A stretch of 64,000 nucleotides of DNA from Macropodus opercularis (taxonomy: Eukaryota; Chordata; Actinopteri; Anabantiformes; Osphronemidae). The notes under the pieces were generated by a model. The model made no database searches, was not told where the DNA came from, and saw only the letters and a program-made list of their open reading frames with translations. Numbering within the stretch: the stretch's first letter is position 1; each line of letters starts with the position of its first letter. Position numbers and translations under genes: made by a program. The stretch lies in NCBI GenBank assembly GCA_030770545.1, contig CM061096.1:13311501-13375500 (forward strand), given 5' to 3'. Shown here piece by piece: positions 48,001-61,894 of this stretch.

Positions 48001-51000
48001 GTTCACATTGACCCAGAATTAGTCGGTCATTCTGTGGATAGAAAAGTAAAGCAGCGCCTGCAAAGCGAACATCACGCAGCCCTCACTTAGAAACGCAGGA
48101 ACGAAGGAAAATCACAAGAACGAGAAAGAAAAAGTGAGATGACAGGTGGAAAGGAGAAGATGGGCAGGAAGTAGAGGCTGCATATCAAAGAGATGAGGCA
48201 GCAGCAGAGTTTAATGGAAAGAGGTTAAGCTAAAATGACAGGCGATACCTTGCTCTAATCAGTCTCCCCCTGGAACTAAAGCTCTGCATTAGCCAGACTG
48301 CAAGACCAATGCCATGCACCCAGATGTTCTCCCACAGCGGATCTGCTCCGTTTATAGTTACCGCACGCTTCTCTTTTAATTTAATTCATTAATAACAAGT
48401 AAAACACTTAGCAACAAAGTTAGTCTACAAGGTTTCTGGCAGAAGGATTGAAACAAATCACACCTGTGTTAATACTGACGTTGCCTCTTACTCTGCTTTT
48501 CGCACAATAGCCAAATGTTTTCAGCAGTTCTCTGCCTGCGTTTACTTCTGTGTAAAATGTAACTGCTGTGAATTTTGAGCTGTGAAAATTCGAGCTGCCG
48601 CAGTTATCATTGTTGCATCGAAGCCATGAAAAGCTTGTCAACCATAACAAGAGGCTTATCAAACATTAAATTAATTATTACCTAAGCAATCAGTCGCGGT
48701 TCTAAGATTTTCACTGCTCCGTGTATTATCCCACTTAATTCATCTGACTCTGTCTTTTTAAGCTTTCTTTGTTTAAATCAAATGTCTTTCTGTCTCGTCT
48801 TTGTGAGCTGAGCAGATAATTGCCTTCTTAGAGACTGGAGCCAATCTTACAGCTACACCCAAACACATATTAGCGCAGATTAGTTTAGCCTCAGAGGTGC
48901 AGACACCAAATGAGAGAAGACTAATGAAAATAATATATTTGCAGAGCCAAGCTGCACTGTGACCCCACCTCTAATTCTTCTCATCATCGGGCCATTTACT
49001 GTCTCACACACACGTGCATCAGTCCTCACATTCTGTCACACACACGCACGCGCCCATATGCAGACACGTGCACGTCTTGATGTGCCTGTACATGGGTAAA
49101 TAGATGAGACTAGCTGAGACCTGCAGCAGCCTGTTGCTAGGTTACCTTTTTACTGATTCTTTCTCATCCTGGGTAGCAAACAGCTCCTCTCTCGCCTGGT
49201 ACACACACTCGTACACACGTGGCCGCAGCGCACAAATGATGTCCAGGATTGTGTAGACACAGGGAGCAACTGTGTGCTTTATGGGTTTAATCTCAGTAGG
49301 GAAGGATGGTAAGTGAGCAAGGCAGGGAGACCCACTTGACCTTTACATCCTCTCCAACCATTCTTCTTCGTCCAGCTGCCCTTGGAGACAGAAGATAGAT
49401 AGACGAGTGCATGAAAAATGAATAGTTTTCCTGTATGAGGCTCCACGGAAGGGTGTTGTCAAAGCAGAGTTTTGGCAAGCGAAGTGCAAAAATACATCAT
49501 CCATGTGTCAGAATAAGTGTGAAATGATTTCTGAGGAGTAAGCAGACATGTAGGAGACTGAAAGGTTTGAGCTTTTATTTTAAGAATTCTGCCCAAATCC
49601 AACCGCGCCATGTGTATGATGAGTACGAGAACAGAACAACACTCGATCAGAAACCACACAGGACCCACGTCTGAGGGATGAGGAGCCGAGTGGCTCAGGT
49701 TTTAGGAGAGAAACCCGCGAAATGATGACCTTGTCAAAGTGAAACTCACAGCAGAGAGGCTGTATTAGACGTAATTGGCTCCTACAGGTGTAACAAAGTG
49801 GCCAGAGTGTACGTGGTAGTAAGAAATGGAATAAATAACACTTGAACTATACTTGAAATATAATATTCAGAAATCTAATCTAGTAATACATAAGATTCAT
49901 GAGCATGTTTAATGAGAACTGAATAACGCCGACGTTTATCTGGCTCATTGCGATACAAGTTGAATTCACTGGTGAAAATCGCGATGAACTCATTTAATAT
50001 TTAGTGTTTTCACAACGGTGCTGTCAGTAGTGTCTTGTATGTGCATCGTGGTTGGTTTCTAACAGGATCCATTGAGGGTTTTCACCTTTACAGTAATTGG
50101 TAGCGCTGACACTAAGGGTTAAACACGCGACCCCTTCATCTTTCATCTGACTCTCTCTGTTTCTCGACCCTTTTTTCTCATCCTCCCGTCTTTCACCCTG
50201 TCTCACTCTGCAGCAAAAAACTGTTCCTACTTCAAGCACTTTACATCTGGGGAGGAGGCAGAGGTTTTTGAAGTCAAGACACAGAAAGGTAGGTGCCTTC
50301 TCGCCGCCGCGTTACAACAAATCCTCTTCAGTTTGCATAAGAGAGACAGTTAATAGGAAAGAAAAAGAAAATGTGCACAGTAAATCACAAAACACTATTA
50401 CACCAACCTGAGCCCAATTAAGTTTTTTTTCTCAAATCCTTTGCAACAGTCAATTTGTTTTATAGTTGTGTTAATACTCTCAGGATTATGGCAAAACACA
50501 AATGATGTGCCCACCAGCCCCAAATCAGTTAAAACCACCAGTGTAAAATTACCTTTTGCATTAATTTAACAGCTGCTTTATTTATGCTGTGATTGTAAAA
50601 CAAACACTAAATGAAAGGGGGCAGTATGCAGGTATTTCTATGTGTTAAAAATACACAACTGATAATAAATGTATTGACCAAATTGATCAGGTTATAGCAA
50701 AAATGCATTAAAGCTCTCTGTCTCACATACACACACAAACCCATGCACATACACACACAAAGCCATGCACATACACACACAAACCCATGCACACACACGT
50801 ACCAACAGTCCTCAAACAGACGCAGAATGAGCTCGACCTGCACTGGAGAGGTTCAGTGTGAGGTTATTTCCCACCTGGTATTATTCCACCACAGAGGTGC
50901 TGAAATGAAGCAGGAGGCTCGAAGGATCATTTCTATCGCAGCTGGAGTGTTAAAGAGAAGGAAGGATGAGATCATGTTTATCTGGCAAACACACGGGAAG

Positions 51001-51943
51001 AGAGGGATGCTCCAATCATCTCGTTGTGGGCCTGCAGCATTATAGCCAGTTTGAATAAAAGGCTAATTATCTGTGTCAGAATGTGCAGTTATTATGTAAG
51101 TGGTCTGTCCCTTGTTATTTAAGCGCTGCAGTCGTTGCAACCTTGTTGTCCTCTCACCTGTGTTCATGCCTCGTCGTCTCGCTCTTCCAGCTCACCATCC
51201 CTCTCTTCTCCTCCAGAATACAACATCTCAGCAGCAGCCATCGCCATATTCAGCCTGTTCTTCATGATCCTGGGGACCCTGTGTGTCATCTTTTCTTTCG
51301 GGAAGGGGCGTGACTATCTGCTCCGGCCTGCTGGGATGTTCTTTGCCTTTGCAGGTCAGTTTCAGTCAGTGTCACCATCAAGCACCTTTTCTATCAGTGA
51401 TGGTTAGTACCTATGCAGGTCATTTAGCAGAGATGATTTTCCGTGTTAACAGTGTTGATGTTGTTCTGAGGTGACATTTCAAAATATCTGCAGGTGTTAG
51501 ATTAACAGTGATACGTGAGAGCTCCCACTTACTATCACATTTACAGTTTCAAACTCAATGTTAAAATGAAATGGACAGTGGGGCAGTATAAATGTGCAAC
51601 AGTAGCATGTTTTGATTAACCAGTTTTGACAAACGATGGCAGACATTGTCATAAAAGCAAGTTAACATCTGCTGTTTCCGTCACTTTGCAACTTCTCCTT
51701 TTGGTTGGAGGCCTTTGCATCATCATTTCTGTGGAGGTGATGCGTCAGTCGGTCAAACGGATGATTGACAGTGATGAGACCATCTGGATTGAATACTACT
51801 ACTCCTGGTCCTTTACCTGTGCCTGCGCTTCCTTCACCCTGCTCATCCTCAGTGGAGTCGCCCTGCTCCTCATCTCCATGCCACACATGCCACGCAATCC
51901 CTGGGAGACCTGCATGGACGCTGAGCCTGACACCTTAGATTAG
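45091..51943 (+). CDS. cacng1: Voltage-dependent calcium channel gamma-1 subunit
   Basis: The gamma-1 subunit is part of the skeletal-muscle L-type (dihydropyridine receptor) channel and restrains Ca2+ entry. Exons are 45091-45331, 50214-50288, 51217-51354 and 51711-51943, giving 228 residues (human 222). TM1 (about residues 11-29) is followed by VTDHWAVLSP, glycosylation site N43, TCEAAHFGLWRLC with the claudin GLW..C motif, and N83-C-S. TM2 lies in EYNISAAAIAIFSLFFMILG, then KGRDYLLRPAGMFFAFAG. The last exon has SVEVMRQSVKRMIDS, IEYYYSWSF and PRNPWETCMDAEP, all as in gamma-1. There is no PDZ-binding tail, unlike cacng4. The frame stays open 140 codons upstream of the ATG, but nothing there resembles the family, so ATG 45091 is chosen. 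The exon-4 acceptor is GGAG, which is unusual. Confidence 0.96.
45332..50213. other. cacng1 intron 1
   Basis: A 4.9-kb intron with an old interspersed repeat (46828-47040), scattered CA-rich tracts (for example 49000-49075) and no recognisable coding exon. An AT-rich stretch at about 48895-48965 looks conserved but is unproven. Confidence 0.5.
46828..47040 (-). repeat. Degenerate teleost interspersed repeat, opposite orientation
   Basis: CCACCCATTATCTGAGCCGC, GCCATTCACACTCACGACTC, ACAGACACGGG and a final GTAGCTGTGAG occur in the order of the reverse complement of the fish repeat also seen at 34774-34925. It is heavily diverged, so it is old. Confidence 0.62.
50727..50792. repeat. 22-bp minisatellite, three copies
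   Basis: Three head-to-tail units of 22 bases, each ATACACACACAAA followed by ccatgcac after one variable base (c, g, c). Only that base differs, so the duplication is recent. It lies in cacng1 intron 2. Confidence 0.9.
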
Positions 51944-53905
51944 CCACAGCGATGCAGCAGACATGACTGACGGCTTGGGCAAAAAGTGGGTTTTCATCTT
52001 TAGCCCTTTAAGAATCTGATTCAAGCATTTATCCAAACTTGTCAAATGTGATCTGGATTTATAGCATCTGAGAAATAATGACATCCATGTTGTCTCGATG
52101 TGGTGAAATGTGTCTCTTTTTAAAGAATATTTATTTTGTGTTTATTTAAGAGCTGAATAATTATAACACATCTGAGACATAAGTCATCTGCATAAGCAAA
52201 ACTTCCAAACTTTTATTTGCATTCATGCATGTTTCACAATGCAACGCTTTTCAGCAGCAGCGAGTTAATATGTTGCATCTTGAAGCTACGTCTTGACTAA
52301 AGTAGATCGGGTTCCGCGTACGCCTGGTGGGTGTGCTGTGTGAGTTTTTTACCTTACGTGCCAGGAATGTTGCAATTCATCTTAAAGCACCTGGCGCTAA
52401 TGAATGTAGTTGTTTACACCACAATACGACAGCATCTATGTAAAATCTGATTAGAAAGCAAACGTAGAGTACAGTTACCACATAGAGCATAGACTGAGTC
52501 GTTCTACTTAACGCTTTGGTTAAAGTGAGGCGGTGAATCGTTATAATCGACTGCTGCCACTGTCTTTTTTTTTTTTTTTGTCTCCAAGGACTTTCTAGAA
52601 TGAGTCTGTCCTGCTGATTGTCTGGAGACAGAGCGTTTGCATGAAACGACTTGTTGACATCAGTCATTGATTTCAGATCGATGTTCAAGACCCCTGGCGG
52701 CCCAAGTCCAGGAGCTCTGATCCATAAAGGACTATTGTTCTTAATTGCTGAACCTCAGTGTTATGCTTTGTATTTTAGCAAATGTAATCTGACTATGGCA
52801 GCATTTGAAAATTATGACACCAGAAAGTGTAAAAACATAAACCCCGCCCTCTAATCGTAGCTGAGTAACAATGATTGCCACAGATTCTTTTCAGTTTTAT
52901 CTTGAGGACAGGAAACAGGAGGGTTCGTTGGCGCCATCATCGCCTGGTTTTACTCATTCTAGTATTAACGTCACTAACTACGTTTCTCCACATTCGTACA
53001 CAATGACTTTCTAACACCATTAGTGCTACGGCTAAAATAGTAGAAGCTATAGACAGACATCGAGTCTGGCTGCATGGTTGTTTGCCTTGTAAATGCTTCA
53101 AATGGCTTTAGAGTTAGGCTTTATTACCACTTGTTGGTTTTGTATGTTATAAATATACTCAATTTATTTAAAAAACGATTAAAACATACAATTTACATAT
53201 TTAAACCAACTCCCTGAGTCAGATGAGGTAAAAAACTATTTTACTCTTTGCTTTTTCCATTTGTGGCAAATTTATTTCTTTGTATTTGTGTTGCTCAACA
53301 AAGCAAAGTGTGATTTAACTTTTTTGTTTGACTGTCTTAAAAGGATTTATTTTTGCTCCCATCACTACTTATAATAAGTGTGACACAGATCTTTCTTTTC
53401 TGACCATTACACTAATACGGTTGCTTTTGGATAATAAATCAATTAAGTCACTGAAAAGACAGATTAAACAAATGTGTTCACTCGACACCTGTGTGCATCT
53501 TTCCCAGAGGCCGTCGTTGCCAGTCATCTCCATCTCCCATGCTCATTTACTGTGAGCCACTCTGACCCTGAGGTCATTCAGCAGATGCAGGTGCAGTGAA
53601 ATTAAAGACTGTTCCACAAGGGAACAGATAATTACATTTAGCTCAAAGCTCCTTCTGTATCACTGAATCACAAAAGTTACTGTAAGTCATTGTACATGTT
53701 TGGATTTTAGAAAACAATAACTGTATGTTCTGAAAGTTTTATATAATTTATGTTCTGGCATCATAGTAGTCTGGACAAGTAAATTAAATTTAGGATTGAA
53801 AATGTTAGAAATGTAATTAAATCTTTTTCTTACAAACCCTTCCCTCCTGATTTGTATTTTTTCAGATATATAAATTGTAACATTACTCGTATGAACCAAA
53901 ATAAA
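51944..53905. other. Probable cacng1 3' UTR
   Basis: The first good AATAAA after the cacng1 stop is at 53900-53905, so the 3' UTR may be nearly 2 kb. A T-run (52566-52580) and short AT-rich tracts lie inside. No other gene seen. Confidence 0.45.
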
Positions 53906-54296
53906 AGAAAACCATTACAAGTATCACTGCTGTGTCAGACGTGATTCTTTTTGATAAATGTGGTTGAATCGAAAGGCACCGTTACTGGAAATGCCCAGAA
54001 ATCTGACCCACAGCAGGTCAGGGTTTTTAGATGCAGTGTAAAAAGCCGCCTACATGATTCATGACACATCTTCATAGTGGTAGGAGTAGATACTGCTACT
54101 CGTTGTGCAGAGGCTAATGCGACCTTACGTGGAAATAATTCAAAAAACAGGAAAACAAAACTAACAATTACCCCCTAGAAATACACTTCATCTTGCCACG
54201 GCATCAGATTTTATGGTCCTACGGTATATTGGTGATTGTTTTGCTTGTGGAAAAGGTCAAGGAAATGTGTGTTCTAATATTTAATACAGGAAACAT

Positions 54297-54319
54297 CACA
54301 CACACACACACACACACAC
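54297..54319. repeat. CA microsatellite
   Basis: Uninterrupted CA run of about 11 units. Confidence 0.9.
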
Positions 54320-56531
54320 TACTTGCATTACCACCGTCACGCGCACAGAATTTCTCATTTGCAGAAGCTTGAGCTGAGACCGATCCCTGGTCTGTTATGA
54401 ACCTTCCTTTAACTGTTTAATAGTCGTGAATGTACGTGTGCTCTGAATGTCGAATAAAAGTGGAAAAGAAGTTGATTATTCTATTTTCTGTGAAAATCTT
54501 GTGAGAGTTCATGGACACGTGGCCGCAGCTCAGTGGAGTCTGAGAAATGCCACTGAGTGAAGCTGACGTTTGCAGGAGGCATCGGGTCCTTTGAGTCACT
54601 GCTATGAATGTAAAACTGTCAGTCCCTTTGCTGACCTCTGACTGAGTGCTGTCAAAGCTGTTACTATTCTCTGCACACGGCGGTACAGTACAAGCCTTTT
54701 CCATTCAGCCGCGGCCCTCAGAGAGCGTATGAGCTGGCAAAAAGGTTTAAAATCACGGGGTTAGATGTCTGGTGGACGGAGACTAAACAAAACATGAAAT
54801 TAAAGTGGAAGGATGGGAGCGGGCGGTGAGTGGAGGCTGGAGAGAGGCTGGCATCTGTGAGAAACGGAGAAATGTACCTGAAAAGGCTCTGAAGTCGCAT
54901 GTGCACACTGTCACTGAAACGCATGCAGTCGCTGTTTATGTGTTTACACTTGCAGTATCATTTGGCAGAGGGATGGCTGGACCACTTATTCTACACTATT
55001 CATACCTGGCTCTGTCTGATTCCAGTCGAGCTACAGTGACGGGAGGAGAGAGTTTGTCAGGAAGGTTTAACTGCTCTCTTCACCTCGGGGACAAAGTCCC
55101 AGCTCTGCCTGCAGTTGTACTTTGAGGCCAACTCTGGCTGTGCCTCTGCTCACGTATGACGCCTCAGTCATACCTGCCTCGCTCCCTCTCTGCCACGTTC
55201 TCCGTCCTTCCTCGTCACCGTTCTCTGCCCACATGCCGCACGCTTTACTCCCCATCTTCAATTCTAGCTTTTGTCTTTCTCCGTGTCACACACTGAATTT
55301 CTTTTTAATCTTTTTCTATTCTTTCTTTATTTTCCCTCATGCGTCGGATTATTTCTTCGTCTCTGTGTTTCCTTTGTCAACCAGTAGCTTTGATTTTCCT
55401 CATCCGTGTTCGCTCCAGTCTTGTCCTCTTTTCTCGTCTTTCCTCCTTCCTCTGTTTCGTCTCCCGTCTTTGACTCTTTCCTGTGCTGGCAGTGACAGTG
55501 AGCCATTGGTTCATCTCCACCTTCTTTTTATCTGCTTTTTCGTTGCCTCTCCTCCTCCCTCGCTCAATCTCTCCGCTCCAGTGCTCTCTCAAGCAGCCAC
55601 TCTGTTGTCTAATGACTTGGATCGGTAGTGACTGCTGAGAGGAGATAGACCTGTAATAAGCGATCCAGCCAGTGCAAGAGTGCGCGGCCCTACCTGTGCT
55701 TCATCTGTACACACAGTACCATAGGCTGTGTTCTCCATCTGTCCTGGTACAGGAAGCATGTGGACATAAAATGCTCTTCCATCCATTTCTTCTGTTTTAA
55801 TGTTGATTAAAAAGTTCAATTAAAAACATAAATCAATTATATCAATATTTAATCACAAGGTCCACATGCATTGTTCTATTTACTACCTGTGGAATGTTCA
55901 CAATGGAAAATCAACTACTTTTCGCATACTTAAAATAAGCTAGTGGATGTTTTTTCTCCGTGTAGTAGATTTTTTTCTTTAAACCGTGTTCATACCTACA
56001 TAAAAGATTATCACACACCATCCAGAGTGATTTGCTTTCTGCCTATTAGTGTATCCAGGCAGGAAATACTGTCATTGATTGTAACCTTTCACCCATTACG
56101 TAAAAAAATCCAATATAAATCACAAAGTCCTCCATCCTTCACATCTAAAACAGATTCATTGCCCTGTTATTTCATTAGGCATCATTTTCACAGGTTGTCT
56201 GGCAAAATAAAATTAAAAATGAAGCTGTTTTTACAAACTACATGTTACACTTTTAGCTTAGAGTACAGATAAAAGCTAAATATGCATGAAAGTAAACAAC
56301 AACAACAACATTAAAACATCCATTTTACACACAGGACACACACTGATCACTAAATCGCTGCAGAGCTCACAGGCAAATGCACACAGATGCACCACATGCT
56401 CCGATTCTGCTGCCACGGGCAACAAGAGTAGTCAAAACTCTCGCTGTTTTTTGTGAATTATTAATCGAAGTCTGTTTTCGCAATCAATAGGAAGGAGAGG
56501 TGCGAGAAAAGGTCAGGCAATAATTACCACG

Positions 56532-56549
56532 CACACACACACACACACG
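56532..56549. repeat. CA microsatellite
   Basis: CA run of about nine units, flanked by cgcac. Confidence 0.85.
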
Positions 56550-59500
56550 CACAGGAAACAATTGTTAAGAATGATGAGCATGGAGGCGTTATTCAATCCG
56601 GCCCCTGTGGAAAAGTAGATTTGAGCACCACCATTATGTTTTTTTTTCTTTTCTATTATGTAAGAGAAGGGCAGAGACAGGAAGAGAAGTAATGAATGGT
56701 TCTCACTCTGACCAGGATCCGGCTCTGTGTGATCCCGGAGACTCGTATTTGTTTCTGTGACAGAAATGTCTTTGTTCCTCTCTTCTGTGTTTCTCAGCAT
56801 TTCATCTTGTTGTACCTGCTGTCATTCACGTCCCTGCTGCTCTTTGGTGAAGCTGGTCTGGTTGTCACATTTTTCATTTCTCCTGTGTGTCGTGTCTGCA
56901 TCTTAGTAATTGTATTAAATAATTCCCCCCCAAAATGCCCCGAACATATCATTAAAAGCATTTTGCTTAGAAAGGAAGCATACGTGGGGTCATCGGGTTC
57001 TATATGTGCTCTTGAATTTTGTCACAGGGAAAAACGAAGCATTACCTGATATTGTCCATGACAAGAAAACAGGCGACATCCAGACCATTTCATCAACCCG
57101 TGGCTTGAATTACAGGCAGAGGGGAAACGTGCACTGCCGTGCAGCGCGAGGCTAATTGTGCCTGCGAATGATGCTGGCAGAACCACTGTTTTTCTCACTT
57201 GCTCAGTAAAAGCTCTCATCTCCATCATGCAGGCCTGTGACTCACCCATGGGCAACGTGGGAGGAAAGCACATACTGTAAGAACAGCCAAAGTTTTCTCC
57301 ATCTTAATTTTAATTTCTCCTCATCATATAGTTTGTTCTTGCTCTTTGGTTTGAGCTTTGTCGTCACCATGGCGACTGCAACGAGCGGTAGAAGGGAAGA
57401 CGATCGGAGTGGACGTTGCCTGTTGACTTTGTAAAACTCAGAAGAAGGAGAAGATATTCCTCCATACGCACCGCGTTGCCATCAACTCCCCATTGACGCT
57501 GGCTAACAAGCTGTTTCAAGGCTGACAGTATCTGTTAGTTGCACAACATCCAATGAGAGAAAATGTGAATGGAAACTCTCACTGATCCATCATGTTGCTT
57601 TAGCCTGTGAGGCTGTCCACCCACCTGTGATCAGTCTTGTTTTGTCATGGGCTTTATTTTTACTTTGTTCTCATTTGCATCGCGTTTGTGCGTCACAGCT
57701 TGAAAGGCTCGTATGCACCCAGCTCCATATTTAACATGCGCTTCATCCATTAGGTGTCAAGGTGTGTTTCTCCGTTTTGTCATTGTGTTTCCTGTCTTAC
57801 GTTATTCTCATCTCAAAAAGCGTTTACTTTTATAACTCACACAGTTTATTGTCTACTTAGTTCATCTTCACTTTGTAAATGTTTGTGATGTGTCCTTTTG
57901 GTTTAATTTTAAGCCAGCGCTGTCCATCATGGGGCACCGTTCTTAATTCACACTGTCCTCACACCGAGGAACAACAAAAGTGCACCACGGACAGCCTGAC
58001 ACGGAGGCTTCAGCCTTGTTACATGCTCCAACACTCTGCTGTCTTAGCCGTCTCATTAACCGGCCACTCTCATCACTGTTAACGGGTTGTGTTAACAACT
58101 TGTAACAACCGAGACTGTTCGCGTTGTGGTTTGTGATCATTTCTAAAGGGATCGTTGATGCGCGTCTGTACAAGTATTGAACCCAGTATTTCCCCTGAAT
58201 GGACTAAGACACTTGATGAGCGTTTGCATAATGAAACAGACACACGTCACATCTCTGAGCCCTTGTGTGCATGTGTTTGTGCTACGTGTTGACCTCTTCT
58301 CATCCCTAAGTGCTGTACGTGTTTCCAGATGTGTGTGCACACGTTTACACTCGGGTTAATTGGAGTGGCAGAGCGGAGGTAGCGCATCGAGTGACAGGCT
58401 GATTTCCATTCAATCTGTGATCGTGCTCTGGGGAGCAGGGCGCCTACATTATTAATCCACTGCATTTCAGCGTTGATGCAGGTGAGTGAGTCTGACTATC
58501 AGAGACAACTAACCATTTACAATGAGGAGGGCGCTGCAGCGCTCCTCCCTCTGCCACCTCAACCCCACGTACCAAAGGTCCGATTCAAGACTATTTGGAA
58601 AACAGACAGAGGCTCGATGACGCGCAGGGTCAATAAGAGTTTGTAATATTTCCATACACACCTAGACCTTCAATAGGATGAAGCATTTCAGATGGTGAGT
58701 GAGCCTGTTCAATCTGTTCAATTTCAAATGTTTGCAAACTTTATAGTTTCAAAATCTCATGTATACTGTTGCTGCACAAACGTCTGGTGTAAGGAACTCA
58801 TCAGCTCATGGTGTCTTTGTTCTGAGCAGGAGGAGACGGAGGTGGACAGAGGGAAGAGGAGGACACGTGTTTGGTTTACTTTCATCCCAGTCTAGACAGA
58901 CCCTTCGAGCTTGTCAGATGAACTTTTTAGCTTCATTCATTAGTGAACCTTTAACGTCTCTGTATTTTTCCTTGTTTGAGCTGCGCCCTCACCTTCCTTT
59001 TTAATTCCCTTTCTCTTCATCACTTCCTCTTTTTTCAGCTGATTCCTATAATTGCTGCTGTTCTCCCATTGTTTATGTCTTTGTCTTAGTCTTTTGGGTC
59101 AGTTAATAAAACAACCCAGACTGAACTTTCACCTTCAGGTACATTCTAAGTGAATTAACTGTCCCATGTAAGTCGTTAATTCAACAGATCATGGAAGCGT
59201 GTTTTGGAAAGATTCATAAATGGACAAAACATTTCTATGATAATATGAATATTCTAGTTCATTTTCTGTCAAAACAATGGAAACTCATGAACAGAAAACG
59301 CAAAAGTAGCACTCGCTGAAACAGACGAACCTTCTGATCAACTTTTTAACATCTCCTGCTCGGCAGTGATTGGCTCATGTATAGCAACCGGTGTCTCCAT
59401 AGTGACATGGAGACAGCAGCTTGGCTCTAAGCAGGGGATGATCAGGCCTAAATAGCAGTGTGGCCACTGAGATGAAGAAAAACATTACATGTACAAAATC

Positions 59501-61345
59501 CCTCTCCAAACGTCACACCCTGACGACTGTGACACTCAGCGGGTGGCGTTTAATCTTGGAGGAGAAATGCAAGCTGAGCCCCCCAGATGAAAAAAACGCC
59601 ACATCTCTCACGGCAATATCTCTCCCCAGGCAGTGAGTTCAGATTTCATTATGCATTATGCAGGAGACAATCTTCTGCTCTAAACGAAATGAGCATGACA
59701 CCTTGATGGCCGTCTGACCCCCTAGACTGGGAAATGGGAAGGTGGATAAAAAGACACATGATGTTTCTGAAGCTTTTTCTTTATGGTAATACTGCAACGC
59801 CACTACTCCCTACATGTTTGGATTTTAGACCAGCGATAGAAAAAGACAAGACGTGGATTGGATATCCGTGTATCCATGGAAACAGTCTTGACATCGAAGT
59901 GTCAGTCATCGCTCTGAAAGGTTACATCTGCATGATTGATAAGTTGGGTCTGTTTGTGAGTAATGTGTAAAAAATTCCTCATCTAGAAATGAAGGGTAAA
60001 GCCGCTGAATGCTGCTCTTGTTGCCTTCTTTGTGCCTGTGAAGTGCTCTATTGCTTCTTCCCACAGTAATATTTTATGTATTTATTATGAATCAACACAA
60101 CCAACCTCTAGAAAACATGTGCAGTTGATTTCATAAGGCTCCACTTGGTTGTGTAGTAAGTGTGCGAATGTCCACTACCTCTCTAGGCATTTACAATATT
60201 GGCTCCGTCCCTGAATATAATGATAGACATTTATTAATGCACATTTTACAGACTACAGACCTTCATCTTACAGACCATGTGCTGTACAGTAATTTGTGTT
60301 GTTTATTGCAGGAGAAGCGCTGCCGAAGGGATGCACTCAAGAAACGAACAGTTCCCTTCATGGTCCATAACCTGTGAGCAACTACAAAGACCACAAACAT
60401 GAAGTAATGAACGAGTAAAACCGAGAGGCCGACAACCAGTAAACTCACGAAGGTGCCCGAAGGACAAGCATCTTTAAAACAATGAAGAGAAACGATGTTA
60501 CAACACAGGCACGAGGGGAATGTGTTAATCAGCTCTTAAAGATGTACGATCAGCACAGAAGTACTGCAACAGCACAGTATGTAGAATGACAAGTAAAAAC
60601 GCATTGAATCACAAAACGTCCCCCGTTTACCTGTTTATGCATTATACTACTGAATTTGTATAACAGACACATTATCTTTACCACAGGTTGGTAACATCTG
60701 AATTAGCTCCGTGAGTTGTGTAATGTTCTACTACTTTGTATTTTAGTTCCTTGAGGGAAAGTTTTTCCAGTGTTAGTTAATTAAGTTCATTCACTCACAA
60801 TTCAAGGCCAAATTCCCTTCAGACTCGCGGGGCTTCAGGGAGCGAAGAACAGGTGCTCTACTGTGAAAAGCGCTGTTGTGACAACTTAACATCAGACGCA
60901 GCCAGCAATTTATCTCCAGACAAACTTTGTCACCTCACCTCATAAAATCCCTCACAGGTGTTCTGTTTTCAAATTGCTGTCAAAGTCACCAATAGTGTCA
61001 TCTCTCACCTGTCACTGTTGGCGCCTCACTGTCAGCACAGTGTAGAGAGAGTGTGTGGATACAGGTGTGTGTTTGTTTGTTTGACAAGCTGAGGCATCCG
61101 ATGTGTGAATCCTCGGGTGAAGTGACACACAGCCGCCTCATAACCTCTCGCTCCTAAGTCACCCGGCGTCCCCCATCAGTTACACACTGGTTTACAGGAT
61201 CAGTTACTGTGCGCAAGTAAACATGGCACTGGAGCAAAAACCTAAACAGTAATACATCAAGTAGAAATTTTAAAAGTGAAAACACACACAATTAAACATC
61301 TGCGAAAGCAACTAAAGGAGTCCTGCCAGAGGATTTGAGAGATCA

Positions 61346-61510
61346 TTACGGTTCATATGCTGGAAGCATATCAGACAAATGGGCTCCAGCAAGACCGTGA
61401 AGCGCTTTGAAAACAAGTAAAAGGATTTTGAAATCAATACGAACGCTGACAGGCAACAAATGTAAGGACTTTAAAGCAGGTGTGTGCTCTCCTTGTAGTT
61501 GCACTAGAGC
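61346..61510 (-). mobile_element. Fragment of a LINE reverse transcriptase
   Basis: On the minus strand the frame contains LHLLPVSVRIDFKILLLVFK followed by ALHGLAGAHLSDML. This closely resembles the C-terminal reverse-transcriptase motif of fish non-LTR retrotransposons (LHWLPV..RI.FKILLL..KALHGLAP.YLSDLL). Only this short part is left, so it is a dead fragment. Confidence 0.7.
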
Positions 61511-61894
61511 AGTAGACTTCAGAATCTGGAAGGGATTCAGAACATTTCTGGATATAGACGAGAGGAGAGCGTTAGTGTAGACCAGCTGTGAGTCTGGGCC
61601 CCGTGCTCTGAGAGAGACACACACACCTTAGCAGTGAATTTAAGAGAAACGAAACTCAAACTTTGGCACCGACTCCACCCAACTCAAAGGTTTGCTTTCC
61701 CAGACCAATGGCTCCAGGTGAAGCAGCTCCAGCACCCCTCCCCATCAAACAGGCTGAGAGGCAGGCTGCTTCCCCCACAGTAACAGAGCACTGGCTGGGT
61801 TGAGAGGTTAGGGAAGTGACAGCAAAGGGCGACTAATGATGTTGAGCAATGAGCGGCGAGGAAGCCAGGTCTCTTAGCAACAGCTCTGACTCTG

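Larger units (their letters stand above)
53906..61340. other. Gene-free region between cacng1 and pitpnc1
   Basis: About 7.4 kb with no splice-consistent gene. It holds CA microsatellites (54297-54319, 56532-56549) and a pyrimidine-rich tract at 55140-55600. Blocks at about 57090-57210 and 59580-59710 look conserved and non-coding and could be enhancers of pitpnc1 or the cacng genes. Confidence 0.5.

Noticed and set aside
50727..50792. Considered as a CRISPR-like array
   Set aside because: The units are directly abutting with no spacers, and the DNA is a vertebrate nuclear genome.
55122..55628. A 168-codon plus-strand open frame
   Set aside because: It follows a pyrimidine-rich tract (Ser/Phe/Leu/Pro runs), which opens a frame by composition alone.
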